From: Nannobrachium achirus
Taxonomy: Eukaryota > Chordata > Actinopteri > Myctophiformes > Myctophidae
Assembly (NCBI GenBank): GCA_963921795.1
Contig: OY997641.1
Location: forward strand, 57,172,693-57,236,692
Length of the DNA stretch: 64,000 nt
Direction: 5' to 3'
Within the stretch, counting starts at the first letter, position 1; each line of letters opens with the position of its first letter. Positions 51,888 through 63,795 of this stretch are shown in pieces. The translations under genes were made by a program, and so were the position numbers. The notes beneath the pieces are model-generated. The model was not told the DNA's origin. It saw nothing but the letters and a program-made list of their open reading frames with translations, and ran no database searches.

Positions 51888-51949
51888 GTTCCTATAGTGA
51901 GAGAGTACCATGCTTGTCTGTGTGACTTTCTGCTGGCCTGGGGTTAGGG

Positions 51950-54240
51950 TAGGAGGGATGTATATCTATAAAGCATCTGGGTTATGAAAAGACCCACTCC
52001 CAGCTGTTCCAATAGGCCTATATTCAATGCCAAAACCACAAATTGTTCAATTGTAATGATTTGTAAAAAAAAATCATTACAATTGAATTAAAATGTGTGA
52101 CTATCTTCTGATTCCAATCAGATCCGAATGACTCATTTTGAGTATAAGATTATATTGATTATGATTTGAACTCTATAGAAATAATTTCTAACTTCACACT
52201 CGGATGTGTGAAATAAACTATTTAACTGCAGTCTAAACAGGGCAGACAGTGCATTTTATTTTATTTTTTATTTTTTACAATTAACGCTTTGTGTTTTTGG
52301 CTTTCAGTGGGTATTTTCGTAACGCAGATGCTTTATAGATACATGCGGGATAACCAGACATAATATACACATAGACGCCGCAACTAAGGCAAGAAAGAAA
52401 TATGCTAGGCGTAACTGAAAAATGTTTCTCAAATGTTCTCTGTTTATGACCTTATAACCTAACTGTTACCATCTACCTAAGGAAAGATCTTTCGGTAAAA
52501 CCAAATATTCTGTTGCATAACATACTGTAACTACACACCTGGCATTTAACAATAGTTAAATGAAGCAAGAGGCGGGGTTTGCCGCCCGACCAATATGCCT
52601 GCTGTAATTGCCCCATCCAATGAAAAGTAGTGGCCAAAGCGGTATCTACTGTAAGTGTATAACTAAAGGGAAACTGTTGTGTGTCATACTTTCAAATGTC
52701 CTTGCAAAGAAAACAACATGTAGATTCAGTTCCTAGATAGAACATTATTGACCATAAAACTGGTGACCTGCTGAAATTTGTGACCGTGTGGACTTCACAT
52801 AACGTGAAAAAATAAAATTTAAATAGGGGGTTTAAAGCCCCCAAACCCCTGAAATGTATAGAAAACAATGCATTTTGGCGCAGTTATACCTACAGTATAA
52901 CACACAATACAAACACAATAGGTCTTACTCCTGCATCAGGCTACTGCATCACACTAACCGTAAGATGGTTATAACAAGTTCTTAACTTTTGATTGGGTGG
53001 GCACTGGGCAGGATACACATTTGCGTGGGCTCTGCCCACCCTTGCCAGGTCACCTTTCTCTGTAACACCAGGGAGGACAGAGGTGGCAGACATTGAGCAT
53101 TTAAATGTGGCAGTGTTGGAGAAGCTACTTTGAAAGCATGCATAGCTTGTGAAGCTACAAATAGTTCAACATGGCAGTAGTTTGATCAAGCTATATTTCT
53201 ACCCATGGAGAAATGTAGCTTGTAAAACTACAGCTACATAGACAAAGCTACTTTTTTCAGTGTTAGATTGAGAATGTGCCTGTGGTGTATATGAAACAAA
53301 TTATAAAAGCCTATATTGAAAGGAGAGTCACATGCCAGTAGAAATATATCCTTCAACTGAGTTTTATTTTAAAAAGGCTGCATGACATTTTCTTTTGTAA
53401 ACATCTATGTGTAAAGTACAGAAGTAAAGAAGTAAAGTAAAGAAAGAGACAGGATCTGTTGAGGATATTGTTACATGACATTTGATCGTCATTCTTAACA
53501 CACAGTCTTCTTTAAACATAAAACTTTAATGACATAACATAATGTGTAATTATCATGCACCAATTGTGGGAAAGTGGAGATATTTTACTAAATGCACATT
53601 TTATGCTCTATTTTCTGTCACTCGAATAGTTCATTAGAATTAATAAAATGATTGCTTTAATTGTACTTGATTGCTTTAACGTGAGAGATGAATAACCTTT
53701 GGCACTGAACAACACATCTTGTATTAAACTACGTACAGTATGTGAACACGCAGCAAATTTCTGTCAGCGTGAATTCCTCTACATGTGTTCACAATCACAT
53801 ACTGTTTAGAAAAGGCAGAGAAGCCTGTGGCATGTGATTTATTCCAATTAGTTCTTGTTTGAAGGCTAAAATCTTAAAAGCGCCAATCAAACTGCGAAGA
53901 TTTAGTGATCACTGTGTTGTGACGTTCGCTATGTGTTCCGAAGTTAATGTTTCACACCCTACCAAAGTTGTCCTGCTCTTGTCTCCGAAGCATGTTTTGA
54001 AGGTTAGAGGTAAATGCTCGTGTTTGTCTTTCCCCTATAGTGCCTCAGATCTGGCTACCATGATCAGAAATGTGCCCCTTCATCCAAAACAGTTGCTTTT
54101 TGCACAAGAGCCAGCAGGTCCATCAATCTAGGAGGTGACAACTATTCTCTTTCAAGGCAAAACCAAATCCATAACATAACATAATGTACAAGAAACAGCA
54201 GTTATTCCGCCTTTCCCAAACACCAGCAGGAAGTCACAGA
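51950..54240. other. Spacer between convergent nme2 copies A and B
   Basis: Mostly AT-rich, apparently unique sequence. A short palindrome around poly-T lies near 52045-52090 (TCAATTGTAATGATTTGT). No gene is supported. Confidence 0.5.
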
Positions 54241-54270
54241 GACAAGCATGGTACTCTCTCACATAGGAAC

Positions 54271-54913
54271 TTTATTGTTTATAATTGGTTCAGAAATCAG
54301 AATAAAAAGTGCACAGAGGAGAACAAAATGGAAGGATTGGAAGACATGAGAGATGAAGAGTATAAAAAATGGTCCAGTTGAGTTGGTGGCTGTTGCTTGG
54401 TTCAGTTTTAATTTACTCATAGATGAAGGCGTGGGCGGGGAGCTGGTAGGTGACAAACTCCTCGGGCTTGAACCACAGACCAACCTCCATCTTGGCGTTC
54501 TCCGCTGTGTCACTGCCGTGGATGATGTTCCTGAGAGGAGACGAGGACAGTCATTAGAAGAATTATTAAAACCACTTAATACTAGAAACAGTCTCGATGT
54601 ATCTAACAATAGACAAATAGATAAAAATATCTATCTATCAATCTATCCGTTGACATTGATTATCATTATGCAAACAATGTTATGACCCAGATATAAACCT
54701 AATTTGGGAACTAGTCATTTGGAAGAGGACAGATTAGCATAGCGCTGGCAGGCCATGTGTATCAATGATCATCTATGATTGTTTTTCCCTAGTGCTCACC
54801 TGCCAATGTTGACACAGAGGTCTCCACGGATGCTGCCGGGCTGAGACTTAGCTGGGTCGGTCTCACCCAGGATCAACCTGCCCATCTTTACAATGTTCTG
54901 TCCCTCCCACACC

Positions 54914-54951
<38 letters not shown>

Positions 54952-56935
54952 GAGAGAGAGATTAATACATTGTTGTAGCCTAATTTGTTCAATTAATGAT
55001 TCCATACTGTATCTGCATTCTGCATACATGTCTGTGTAACCCTCGAACAAGCTAACAAATGAATGCTTCATAAGAGAAGGTGGGACAGGAGAGGAATAAG
55101 AAGTAAGAGTAGAGAGGTGTGAGTAGAGATAGAACATAGAGTGAGCAGATCAATGACAGCTAATGTGAGTCAGAGACAGTGAAAGGGCACTTTGCCACTT
55201 CATGGTACAGACTCAACTTGACCCTATAGCCTAGATCAGTGTTTCTCAACCACTGTGCCTGGGGACCTTTGGTGTGCCCCTGAGAAGGGTCAAGTGTGCC
55301 CCTTGAAACTGCTTGAAAGCCAGTATTGTATTTATCATTTTAAAAATGATTTAAACTAGTGAAAACAGCCGATCTACAAGCACACAACGCCTCGCGGTGC
55401 GAGGCGTTGTGTGCTTGTAGATCGGCTGTTTTCACTACTGTTGTGCGACAGCCTTGTATGACGAAGCAGGGCTTTACTTTGCGAAGAAACGTACAAATTT
55501 GAAACTTGGAGATACATGGTTTCTTCCCGACAGTGACGATATTTACACCCCCGTATTATGTTGGTGTGCCCATGGATTCTTGGGACATGAAAAGTGTGCC
55601 CATGCAGAAAAAAGGTTGAGAAACACTGGCCTATAGAGGAAGCATTTCCAAGGCCATTAAATACCAACCACTGCTAAGTACCATCTCAGAGCAGGGACAG
55701 AGGTGCAGTGGTGCACAGACTATTTGTTTTTTATATTTGGCAGATTTGGCAGCCTAGGACATACCCACATACTGGTTGTTTGAGGGCTGCAACAATGTGG
55801 GATGCCCAAAAAGAGGCAAAAAGGCATCTAATATAACGTTTCACATCGTGAATCGAGGTCAAGTGTGTAATTAAGACTAAATTATTTAGTTGATTTTTTA
55901 AAGTAGTTCACCCCCCAAAATACATTTTTTTCTATTGATTACTCAGGCCATGGAGACTTGAGTACAATAATATTTATTGTTTTTTGTCGCATTCCTAAGA
56001 CAACAAATGGATTACAATAAATGTACACCCATTGATTCTGGGTGGGGACCCAAATGCATTCGGGTCCCCATCCGGAATCAATGGAGGTAAATTTACAATA
56101 AACTAACTTTTGGGGGTGAACTACTCCTTTATAGACGAGTGCCGTGATTTTTTCCCCCCCATAAAAAATTATCATCAGATATTATTATGATTATACTAGG
56201 AGAAAGATTTTTTTTTCTTCAAAAAAGTGTACAGAAATGTTAAAATTATGTTTTTATGTGGCCACACACCATTACGTATACCTGGTTTTCACCTTAGCAC
56301 CAACCACCTTGAGGTAGCCACGCCCACAGCTATTATTAAACGATAATAAGGGAAAAAATAAATCAATAATCGTTCAGTAAATAATCTATATTTGCAGCCC
56401 TTGAGTCGAGACAGTGTACAGTATGTGTGCGTCAGAGAGAGTCAGTGAGTGAGTCCATTGTGATTGAGAGGATGCATGTGTGAGAGAGTTACCATGGCCA
56501 GGATAGGTCCAGAAGACATGTACTTGCAGAGTCCAGCGTAGAAAGGCATGGCTGCCAGGTCAAGGTAGTGCTTCTTCATGTGATCCTCAGAGGCCTGAAC
56601 AAACACACAGGCACACCAATATTGAATCAATAATATTTTGACCATTTTAATCTATTACATTGACTAGCCCTTACCCATTCAAAGATATGAGCTCCGAAAT
56701 GATGTGCAGTGGGTGGGTTATGGGATGTGCACTGTGCACACAGTATATGAGGGATGGAAAGTAACTTTAACTGGTGCTTGCATGATAATATGTAGGAGCA
56801 TCAATGTAAGAAATACCCGTTTCGTTTAATGGCTACAGAGATACTGTGTACCGATCTGCATGATTTTTGGACAAAATCTGTAACAGGGCCAGACAACCGA
56901 CCCCCCCCCCCCCCCCCCCTCCCCCCCCCCCTCCG

Positions 56936-57014
<79 letters not shown>

Positions 57015-57100
57015 CTGGTTAAACATGTTGCCTCATGCTAGATGCAGAATAGATATGCCTCAAGCTAGATGCAGAATAGATATAGGTACACCATAAAAAA

Positions 57101-57179
<79 letters not shown>

Positions 57180-57720
57180 CTGGTTAAACATGTTGCCTCT
57201 ATTCTAGATACAGAATAGATATGCCTCAAGCTAGATGCAGAATAGATATAGGTACACCATAAAAAATGCTAATATACAGCATATGATTTGTGAAAGTGAC
57301 AAACGGGCTTCACAGTTATGTCAGGTGTGTTCATATGCTTATGGTGATGCGATTTCAGATCAATTGCTCCAGCCACTGAGGAGAAACGCTGTGACAGACA
57401 CTCAGACAGACAGACACTCATTCAGACATTCCGAAAATTATATGTTTGACTAGCCCTTACCCGTTCAACGATATGAGCTCCGAAATGATGTGCAGTGGGT
57501 GGGTTATGGGATGTGCACTGTGCACACAGTATATGAGGGATGGAAAGTAACTTTAACTGGTGCTTGCATGATAATATGTAGGAGCATCAATGTAAGAAAT
57601 ACCCGTTTCGTTTAATGGCTACAGAGATACTGTGTACCGATCTGCATGATTTTTGGACAAAATCTGTAACAGGGCCAGACAACCGACCCCCCCCCCCCCC
57701 CCCCCCCCCCCCCCGCCCGC

Positions 57721-57800
<80 letters not shown>

Positions 57801-58031
57801 CTGGTTAAACATGTTGCCTCATGCTAGATGCAGAATAGATATGCCTCAAGCTAGATGCAGAATAGATATAGGTACACCATAAAAAATGCTAATATACAGA
57901 TTATGATTTGTGAAAGTGACAAACGGGCTTCACAGTTATGTCAGGTGTGTTCATATGCTTATGGTGATGCGATTTCAGATCAATTGCTCCAGCCACTGAG
58001 GAGAAACGCTGTGACAGACACTCAGACACTC

Positions 58032-58100
<69 letters not shown>

Positions 58101-58870
58101 CTCACTCAGACATTCTGAAAATGATATGTTTGATGTTACAGTACAATAGAGGAGAGAGGGTTGCTTGAGTAGGCCTATAGTATACATGACGTTACCTGGA
58201 TGAATTTAGCAGCAACCAACTTGAAGCCTTTCTGTTCAAAGCGCTTGATGATCTCGCCACACAGGCCCCTCATCACACCATCAGGCTTAACTGCAATGAA
58301 TGTCTGCTCCATTTCTGCAGGTGCTGGGTGGAAAGAAAAAAGCAAGCATAAATCACAAATTGCCAGAAACTCTTCGACATGAGCCATTTAAGTTGCATGC
58401 CCTTTTTTGTGCATATGCAGTTCAATTAGATAGTCTATCAATATTGCTGTGGACATATATGTCACAACTAATTTTGTATAGGCTATAGTAGCCTGGAAAA
58501 CAGACAAATATGCCATTGCAAAATCAAAATTGCAGTGATATTAGTCTGGCCATGCCAGGCTATTGGGCACATGGTTTATAGGCAACAATTTACAATGGTA
58601 GACTAAGTTGGCCTCTGTTATCAGCATCTGCATGCATGTGTAGTCTTCAAGACAATATATGTTTTAGAAAGTTTCTGTGGTAAATTGTCATCATCACAAA
58701 CTAAAACAACATTTGATAGGCTAAATCAGTCATGTAAAACACACCAATGTGTAGTGCCAGTGCAGTCATGCCAGCCTCAAAACTATTCTACCTTTTCAAC
58801 AGGAGTTCACAGGAACTTGTAAGGACAGCGGGAGTCAACTGCTCACGGCGGGGATGCGATCACCAGCGAC
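54271..58870 (-). CDS. nme2: Nucleoside diphosphate kinase B-like, copy B (gene span)
   Basis: Minus-strand gene with coding exons 58312-58196, 56594-56493, 54912-54800 and 54530-54413 (117, 102, 113 and 118 bases, 149 residues). The product matches copy C residue for residue as far as I read it: [53 protein letters not shown]. Lys9 and catalytic His115 are kept. Non-coding exon 1 starts near 58868 and ends at 58792 with donor GTAGAAT. AATAAA (complement) is at 54271-54276. The promoter is split by a TTAA element directly upstream. Intron 2 is expanded by a 786-bp tandem duplication. Confidence 0.93.
54914..54961 (-). repeat. (CT)n tract at exon 4 acceptor, nme2 copy B
   Basis: AG repeat on the + strand, CT on the gene strand, adjoining the acceptor. 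Confidence 0.95.
55237..55628. mobile_element. hAT-type MITE with nested hairpin element
   Basis: Ends CAGTGTTTCTCAACC and GGTTGAGAAACACTG; flanks GCCTAGAT and GCCTATAG match in six of eight bases. The central hairpin (55358-55437) is a perfect palindrome of the GCCTCGC class. Confidence 0.85.
55902..56127. mobile_element. AGTAGTTCACCCCC MITE, second copy
   Basis: Same ends as the element at 42950-43239, with an inner GGGGACCCAAATGCATTCGG palindrome. The left flank is TTAA, the right flank TTTA. Confidence 0.82.
56662..58120. repeat. 786-bp tandem duplication in nme2 copy B intron 2
   Basis: Units start at 56662 and 57448 with GACTAGCCCTTACCC. Each holds a poly-C tract followed by (CA)n and the flank GAGCTGGTTAAACATGTTGC. 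The second unit ends in a long (CAGA)n run (58020-58104). Confidence 0.9.
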
Positions 58871-58897
58871 GAACAACTCCAAGGGGCCACTATTTAA

Positions 58898-60238
58898 CCC
58901 TTAAGTTCTGTTCAGATTCACTACACCTTCGTTCTGTTCGGGTCATTTTGACCCGGGGGGTATTTGGTTTAAAAAAAACAACACTAATATAAATTTTTAC
59001 TTAACAAATCATCATGATACATTGACTTTGACTCAATACCAAACAATTCATATGATATATATGGTAAATGTTTGCATTCTTGCTTTGCTATATCACATTA
59101 AACACTGAAAGAGCTAGGCGTTTTTAATGATTTAGCTGAAATTCATGTAAAACAACTACTTTATTTAATACTGGGCTATATTGCTCATGCTTATAGGACA
59201 AAATGAAAATCAGACAATATTTTTATGAACAACATGCCCATTAATTGAATACTTGTGGTTTAACAGGACATCATTCTCACATAGAGCTGAACACACATGT
59301 GAACACACATGAATGTCACATAATGAATATACACTTGAACGTATACACTAGGACAGAGGTTTTCAAACACTTTGGTCTCAGGGCACCCCTGTAAACAACA
59401 TTTTCATCCACAGCACCCCTGAAATACAGTGTTACTTTACAGCACCTTATGTTTATGTAAAATAATGTAAAATTTCCCCTAAGATACAGTACAGTCACAA
59501 GGAAAACTTCAGATAAGTGAGGGGTGAGGGGTGAGGAGGGGAGGGGTGAGGAGGAGAGGGGGTGAGGAGGGGAGGGGTGAGGAGGGGAGGGGTGAGGAGG
59601 AGAGGGGGTGAAGGGTGTGGGGGGGTGAGGGCGATAGGAGGGGGGAGGGGGGGAAGGAGGTGACTGTGTGTCTGTGTTAGTATACATGCTTTATTTTATT
59701 TCTGTGCATCTGGGGTGGCGGGGGGGGGAGGTGGGGGGGGGGTTGGGTTGGGGGGTTTGGAGGGGAGGGGGTAAGGCGAGGTGAGGAGGGTTGGAAGGGT
59801 TGGAAGGGGTTAGGGGGTGATTGTGTATCTGTGTTTGTACATGATTCCATGCATTTCTGTGCATCAGGGGTTAAGTGTGGGGAGGGGGGGGGGGGCGGTG
59901 CGGAAAGCGGGGGGGGAGGGTTCGGAATGGGGCTTCGGAAGGGGGTGTTAGAAGTGGGGGTGACAAGTGGGGGTGACTGTGTGTCTCTGTTTTGGCATAT
60001 ACTGTGTATTTCTGTGCATCTGTGCTTCCGGGTCAAAATGACCCGAACAGCACTTAAGGTTCAAAAAATATGAGGGGGGTGTAGCATGGGTGTAGTGCAA
60101 AAATATTTTTTTTACATGTTCATCTCAGAAGAATCTTTAAGGCCAGTGAGTTTCAGGTGGAAACAATTTAAACTTCTACCTTTGTTTTCCAAATGAAAAT
60201 GTAAAACGGGTCAAAATGACCCGAACAGCACTTAAGGG
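58898..60238. mobile_element. 1341-bp TTAA-flanked element in the nme2 copy B promoter
   Basis: TTAA at 58894-58897 and 60239-60242. Ends CCCTTAAGTTCTGTTC and, read inward from the right, CCCTTAAGTGCTGTTC; both lead to TTCGGGTCATTTTGACCCG. The TTAA target and CCC termini fit the piggyBac group, but no transposase is present. The interior is a G-rich tandem tract (59515-59990). A further end-like copy (GGGTCAAAATGACCCGAACA) lies at 60031-60050. Confidence 0.9.
59515..59990 (+). repeat. G-rich purine minisatellite
   Basis: Irregular GGGGAGGGGTGAGGAGG units, then GGGGGGTTGGGTTGGGGGG blocks. CTGTGTGTCTGTG-type spacers recur three or four times. Confidence 0.85.
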
Positions 60239-60242
60239 TTAA

Positions 60243-61072
60243 ACACTCCATGACACAGGGAGGGGAGGGGCTCTGGGGAGGGCCTTTAGGAGGAGTGAAT
60301 GTCAAGAGTTAGAGGGGGTCGCCCATGTCTGGTTGGCACATCTCTTGGCACAGAGAGAGAAAGAGAAAGAGGGTGTTGAAACAACATGAAATATATTACA
60401 TACCAACTAAAAAAAAACATGTGTGACTGTGAGTGTATCTATTCAGACAGTACCATATACTTAGTTACAGTATACTGTCTCTAATTGCACTATAGTGAAC
60501 TGTATGATATGATGCCCTGTACTCTGAACATTAATGAACTCTAAGATTGATGAATCAACGGAAGGAAAGAGCAGCACACATTTGCCTTTCTCTCTCTCTA
60601 GGCCAAATTATTTACTGACCAAGGCCAAAACAGACCTTTTTCTAGGCCAAAATCGGCCTTTCTTTTGCTTAAGTCAGGTTAAATCCTATGTAATCCTCTA
60701 ATGTTACATAACTGACAGACAGCGTTATTATTATATTACTAGTTATAAATATTTATGAACGTTGTGGGTGAAATTATTAAGAAATATCACATAGATTTGT
60801 TTTGAATGACCAGGTGACGATTATGTACAAATATTGTCACAGCATTATCAAAAGGATAAAACGCAAAAAAGACAGCCGCTTATTTCCATTGCGGTCCTGT
60901 CCCATATGTACAGTACTGTATGGCAAATGATGTTGTGTTGCATGATGTGATGTGATGTGTATGTATTTGAACTTGCACAAAGTGTCCTAGTGCATGTCAG
61001 GCCAAACACCCATGGGTGCAAGAAAATGTCCTTGTGGACAAAGTGTGGGTGTGCCTTCCACACTCTCTCACT

Positions 61073-61128
<56 letters not shown>

Positions 61129-61213
61129 GTGCCAGACACCAGCGACTGTGACCCCCTCTAACTCTTGACATTCTCTCCTCCCAGAGCCCCTCCCCTCCCT
61201 GTGTCATGGAGTG
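60243..61213. promoter_or_regulatory. Shared head-to-head spacer of nme2 copies B and C
   Basis: Both edges carry the same promoter text in mirror orientation: GTGTCATGGAGTG, CCCTCCC boxes and AACTCTTGACATTC. The middle (about 60440-60580) resembles the region upstream of copy A (46330-46480), including GATGAATCAACG. Confidence 0.7.
61073..61122 (+). repeat. (CT)n microsatellite upstream of nme2 copy C
   Basis: About 25 CT units, 90 bases upstream of the TATA-like box. Confidence 0.95.
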
Positions 61214-61221
61214 TTTAAATA
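61214..61221 (+). promoter_or_regulatory. TATA-like box of nme2 copy C
   Basis: TTTAAATA, uninterrupted. The matching site at copy B is the TTAA insertion target. Confidence 0.65.
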
Positions 61222-61239
61222 GTGGCTCCTTGGAGTTGT

Positions 61240-61661
61240 TCGTCGCTGGTGATCACATCCCCGCCGTGAGCAGTTGACTCCCGCTGTCCTTACAAGTTCC
61301 TGTGAACTCCCGTTGAAAAGGTACAGTAGCTTTGAGACTGGCTTGACTGCACTGGCACTGCATACACATTGGTGCGTTGTATGTGACTGTTTTTAATAGC
61401 CTATGAATTCTTTGTTTAGTTTGTTGATCGATGACAATATTCCACATAAACGTTCTAAAAGCCTATGCATGCAGATGCAGTTGCTGTCTGATAACATAGG
61501 CTAAGTCTACAAAATGTAAATTGTAGCTTACATATTAAACCATGTACCCACTAGTATATAAAATGAGCGTGATATGTCCACACACAAAAAGGACGGTCAT
61601 ATAATGCAGTATTGCCCTTAAACGGCTGATGTTGCAAGAGTATCTGGCAATTTGTGATTGA

Positions 61662-61693
<32 letters not shown>

Positions 61694-61974
61694 GTCTTTC
61701 TTTCCACCCAGCACCTGCAGAAATGGAGCAGACATTCATTGCAGTTAAGCCTGATGGTGTGATGAGGGGCCTGTGTGGCGAGATCATCAAGCGCTTTGAA
61801 CAGAAAGGCTTCAAGTTGGTTGCTGCTAAATTCATCCAGGTAACGTCATGAACTGATAACGTCCAACGCAATACTTAGGCCTACTCAAGTAGCCCTCACC
61901 CCTCTATTGCACTGTAATATTTATATATACTGTAGATTAAAATGATCAAAATATGATTGAATGATTCAATATTA

Positions 61975-62065
<91 letters not shown>

Positions 62066-62980
62066 GGTGTGTTCAGGCCTCTGAGGATCACATGAAGAAG
62101 CACTACCTTGACCTGGCAGCCATGCCTTTCTACGCTGGACTCTGCAAGTACATGTCTTCTGGACCTATCCTGGCCATGGTAACTCTCTCACGCACGCTTT
62201 CTCACGCAATTACAATTATGTATTACTTCTTCAATTATTAATAATTAAGAGGCATGTTCTTTTGATCAACACACTGCTGTTATTGATGAGCTCATGTACT
62301 CTGTTCTATCTCTACTCACACCTCTATCATTTACCTCTTATTCGTTCTCTTGTCCCACCTCCCCTTGATTGATTGATTGATTGAAGACTTTATTAGAAGT
62401 TTGCATAGGAAAAGGTACAGTTTCATGACGGTACAGTTCACTGGTACAAGGTCTACTAAAAGGAGATCCATGAAAAGACTAAGCTTATTTCCACTGGAAA
62501 CCATTGAAGTATCTCATATAACATTGAATGACAGACAAATAGAACACAGTACTATGCAGTAGATATGTAAAGAAAAACAAAAAAAAGACAGTAAGTCTAA
62601 AACAAACAGTATATACAAAGAAGGGGCAGGGGAGGGTAGGGTTGGGCTAGGTTCATTTTTTACCAGTTGCGAACGGCTGCTGCCTGTAAGTGGTTTTTCA
62701 GGGCAATTTTAAAGGATGCTAGTGATCCACACTCCTTTATGGCCTTCGGTAAGGCTTTCCACATTTTGGTGGTATAGCAGAAAAAAGAGTTTGACCCTTT
62801 GTTGGTTTTGACTCTGGGTTGAAAGTGATCTGTGGCGCTGCCTCTGGTGTTGTAGTTATGGACATCCTTAATGTTTATAAAGTGAATGAAGCATTCACTT
62901 GTTAGCTTGTTTGAGGGTTACACAGACATGCATGCCAATACAGTATGCAATCAATGGATCAAATTACAACACATTGTGAA

Positions 62981-63056
<76 letters not shown>

Positions 63057-63627
63057 GGTGTGGGAGGGACAGAACATTGTAAAGATGGGCAGGTTGATCC
63101 TGGGTGAGACCGACCCAGCTAAGTCTCAGCCCGGCAGCATCCGTGGAGACCTCTGTGTCAACATTGGCAGGTGAGCACCCAGGAAAAACAATCATATAGA
63201 TGAGCATTGTTACACAGGGCTTGCCAGCGCAATGCTAATCTGACCTCTCCCATCCATAGTTCCCATTGATATCAGGTTGATATCTGGGTCATAACATTGT
63301 TATATAATGATAATCAATGTCAGACCTAACAGATCTAATAATTCTTCTAATGACTGCATGTCCTCGTCTCCTCTCAGGAACATCATCCACGGCAGTGACA
63401 CAGCGGAGAACGCCAAGATGGAGGTCGGTCTGTGGTTCAAGCCCGAGGAGTTTGTCACCTACCAGCTCCCCGCCCACGCCTTCATCTACGAGTAAATTAA
63501 AAGTGAACCAAGCAACAGCCACCAACTCAACTGGACCATTTTTTATACTCTTCATCTCTCATGTCTTCCGATCCTTCCATTTTGTTCTCCTCTGTGCACT
63601 TTTCAATCCAAACCACCTGTCAATAAA
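61240..63627 (+). CDS. nme2: Nucleoside diphosphate kinase B-like, copy C (gene span)
   Basis: Exon 1 is non-coding and ends at 61320. Coding exons are 61723-61839, 62077-62178, 63058-63170 and 63378-63495, giving 149 residues with Lys9, His115 (NIIHGSD) and C-terminus AHAFIYE. Start is the only ATG in exon 2 with the NDP kinase N-terminus [19 protein letters not shown] lies at 63622-63627. The protein equals copy B and differs from copy A mainly in exons 3 to 5. Intron 3 contains a LINE-tail-like segment (62360-62880). Confidence 0.95.
61974..62065 (+). repeat. (GT)n tract before exon 3 of nme2 copy C
   Basis: About 45 GT units, ending 12 bases before the acceptor CAG at 62074-62076. Confidence 0.95.
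62360..62880. repeat. LINE-tail-like segment in nme2 copy C intron 3
   Basis: GATTGATTGATTGATTGAAG leads into CTTTATTAGAAG and a diverged body. The arrangement is typical of an antisense non-LTR 3' end; the family is not identified. Confidence 0.45.
62986..63055 (+). repeat. (CT)n tract forming exon 4 acceptor, nme2 copy C
   Basis: CT repeat ending TAG at 63055-63057. Confidence 0.95.
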
Positions 63628-63795
63628 GTTCCTACAGTGAGAGAGTACCATGCTTGTCTCTGTGACTTCCTACTGAGGCTTGGGTAATGTGGAATAACTG
63701 TTGTGTTTCTTGTCCATTGTTATGGATTTATTTTCGCTGCCATTCAGAATGACTTGAGAGAGAATACATGTAGTTGTCACCTCCTAGATCAGTGG

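Noticed and set aside
53859-54131. 90-residue open frame in the spacer between nme2 copies A and B
   Set aside because: No recognisable domain, no splice context, length within chance expectation.
58898-60238. Proline-rich frames inside the promoter insertion
   Set aside because: They translate the complement of the G-rich minisatellite.
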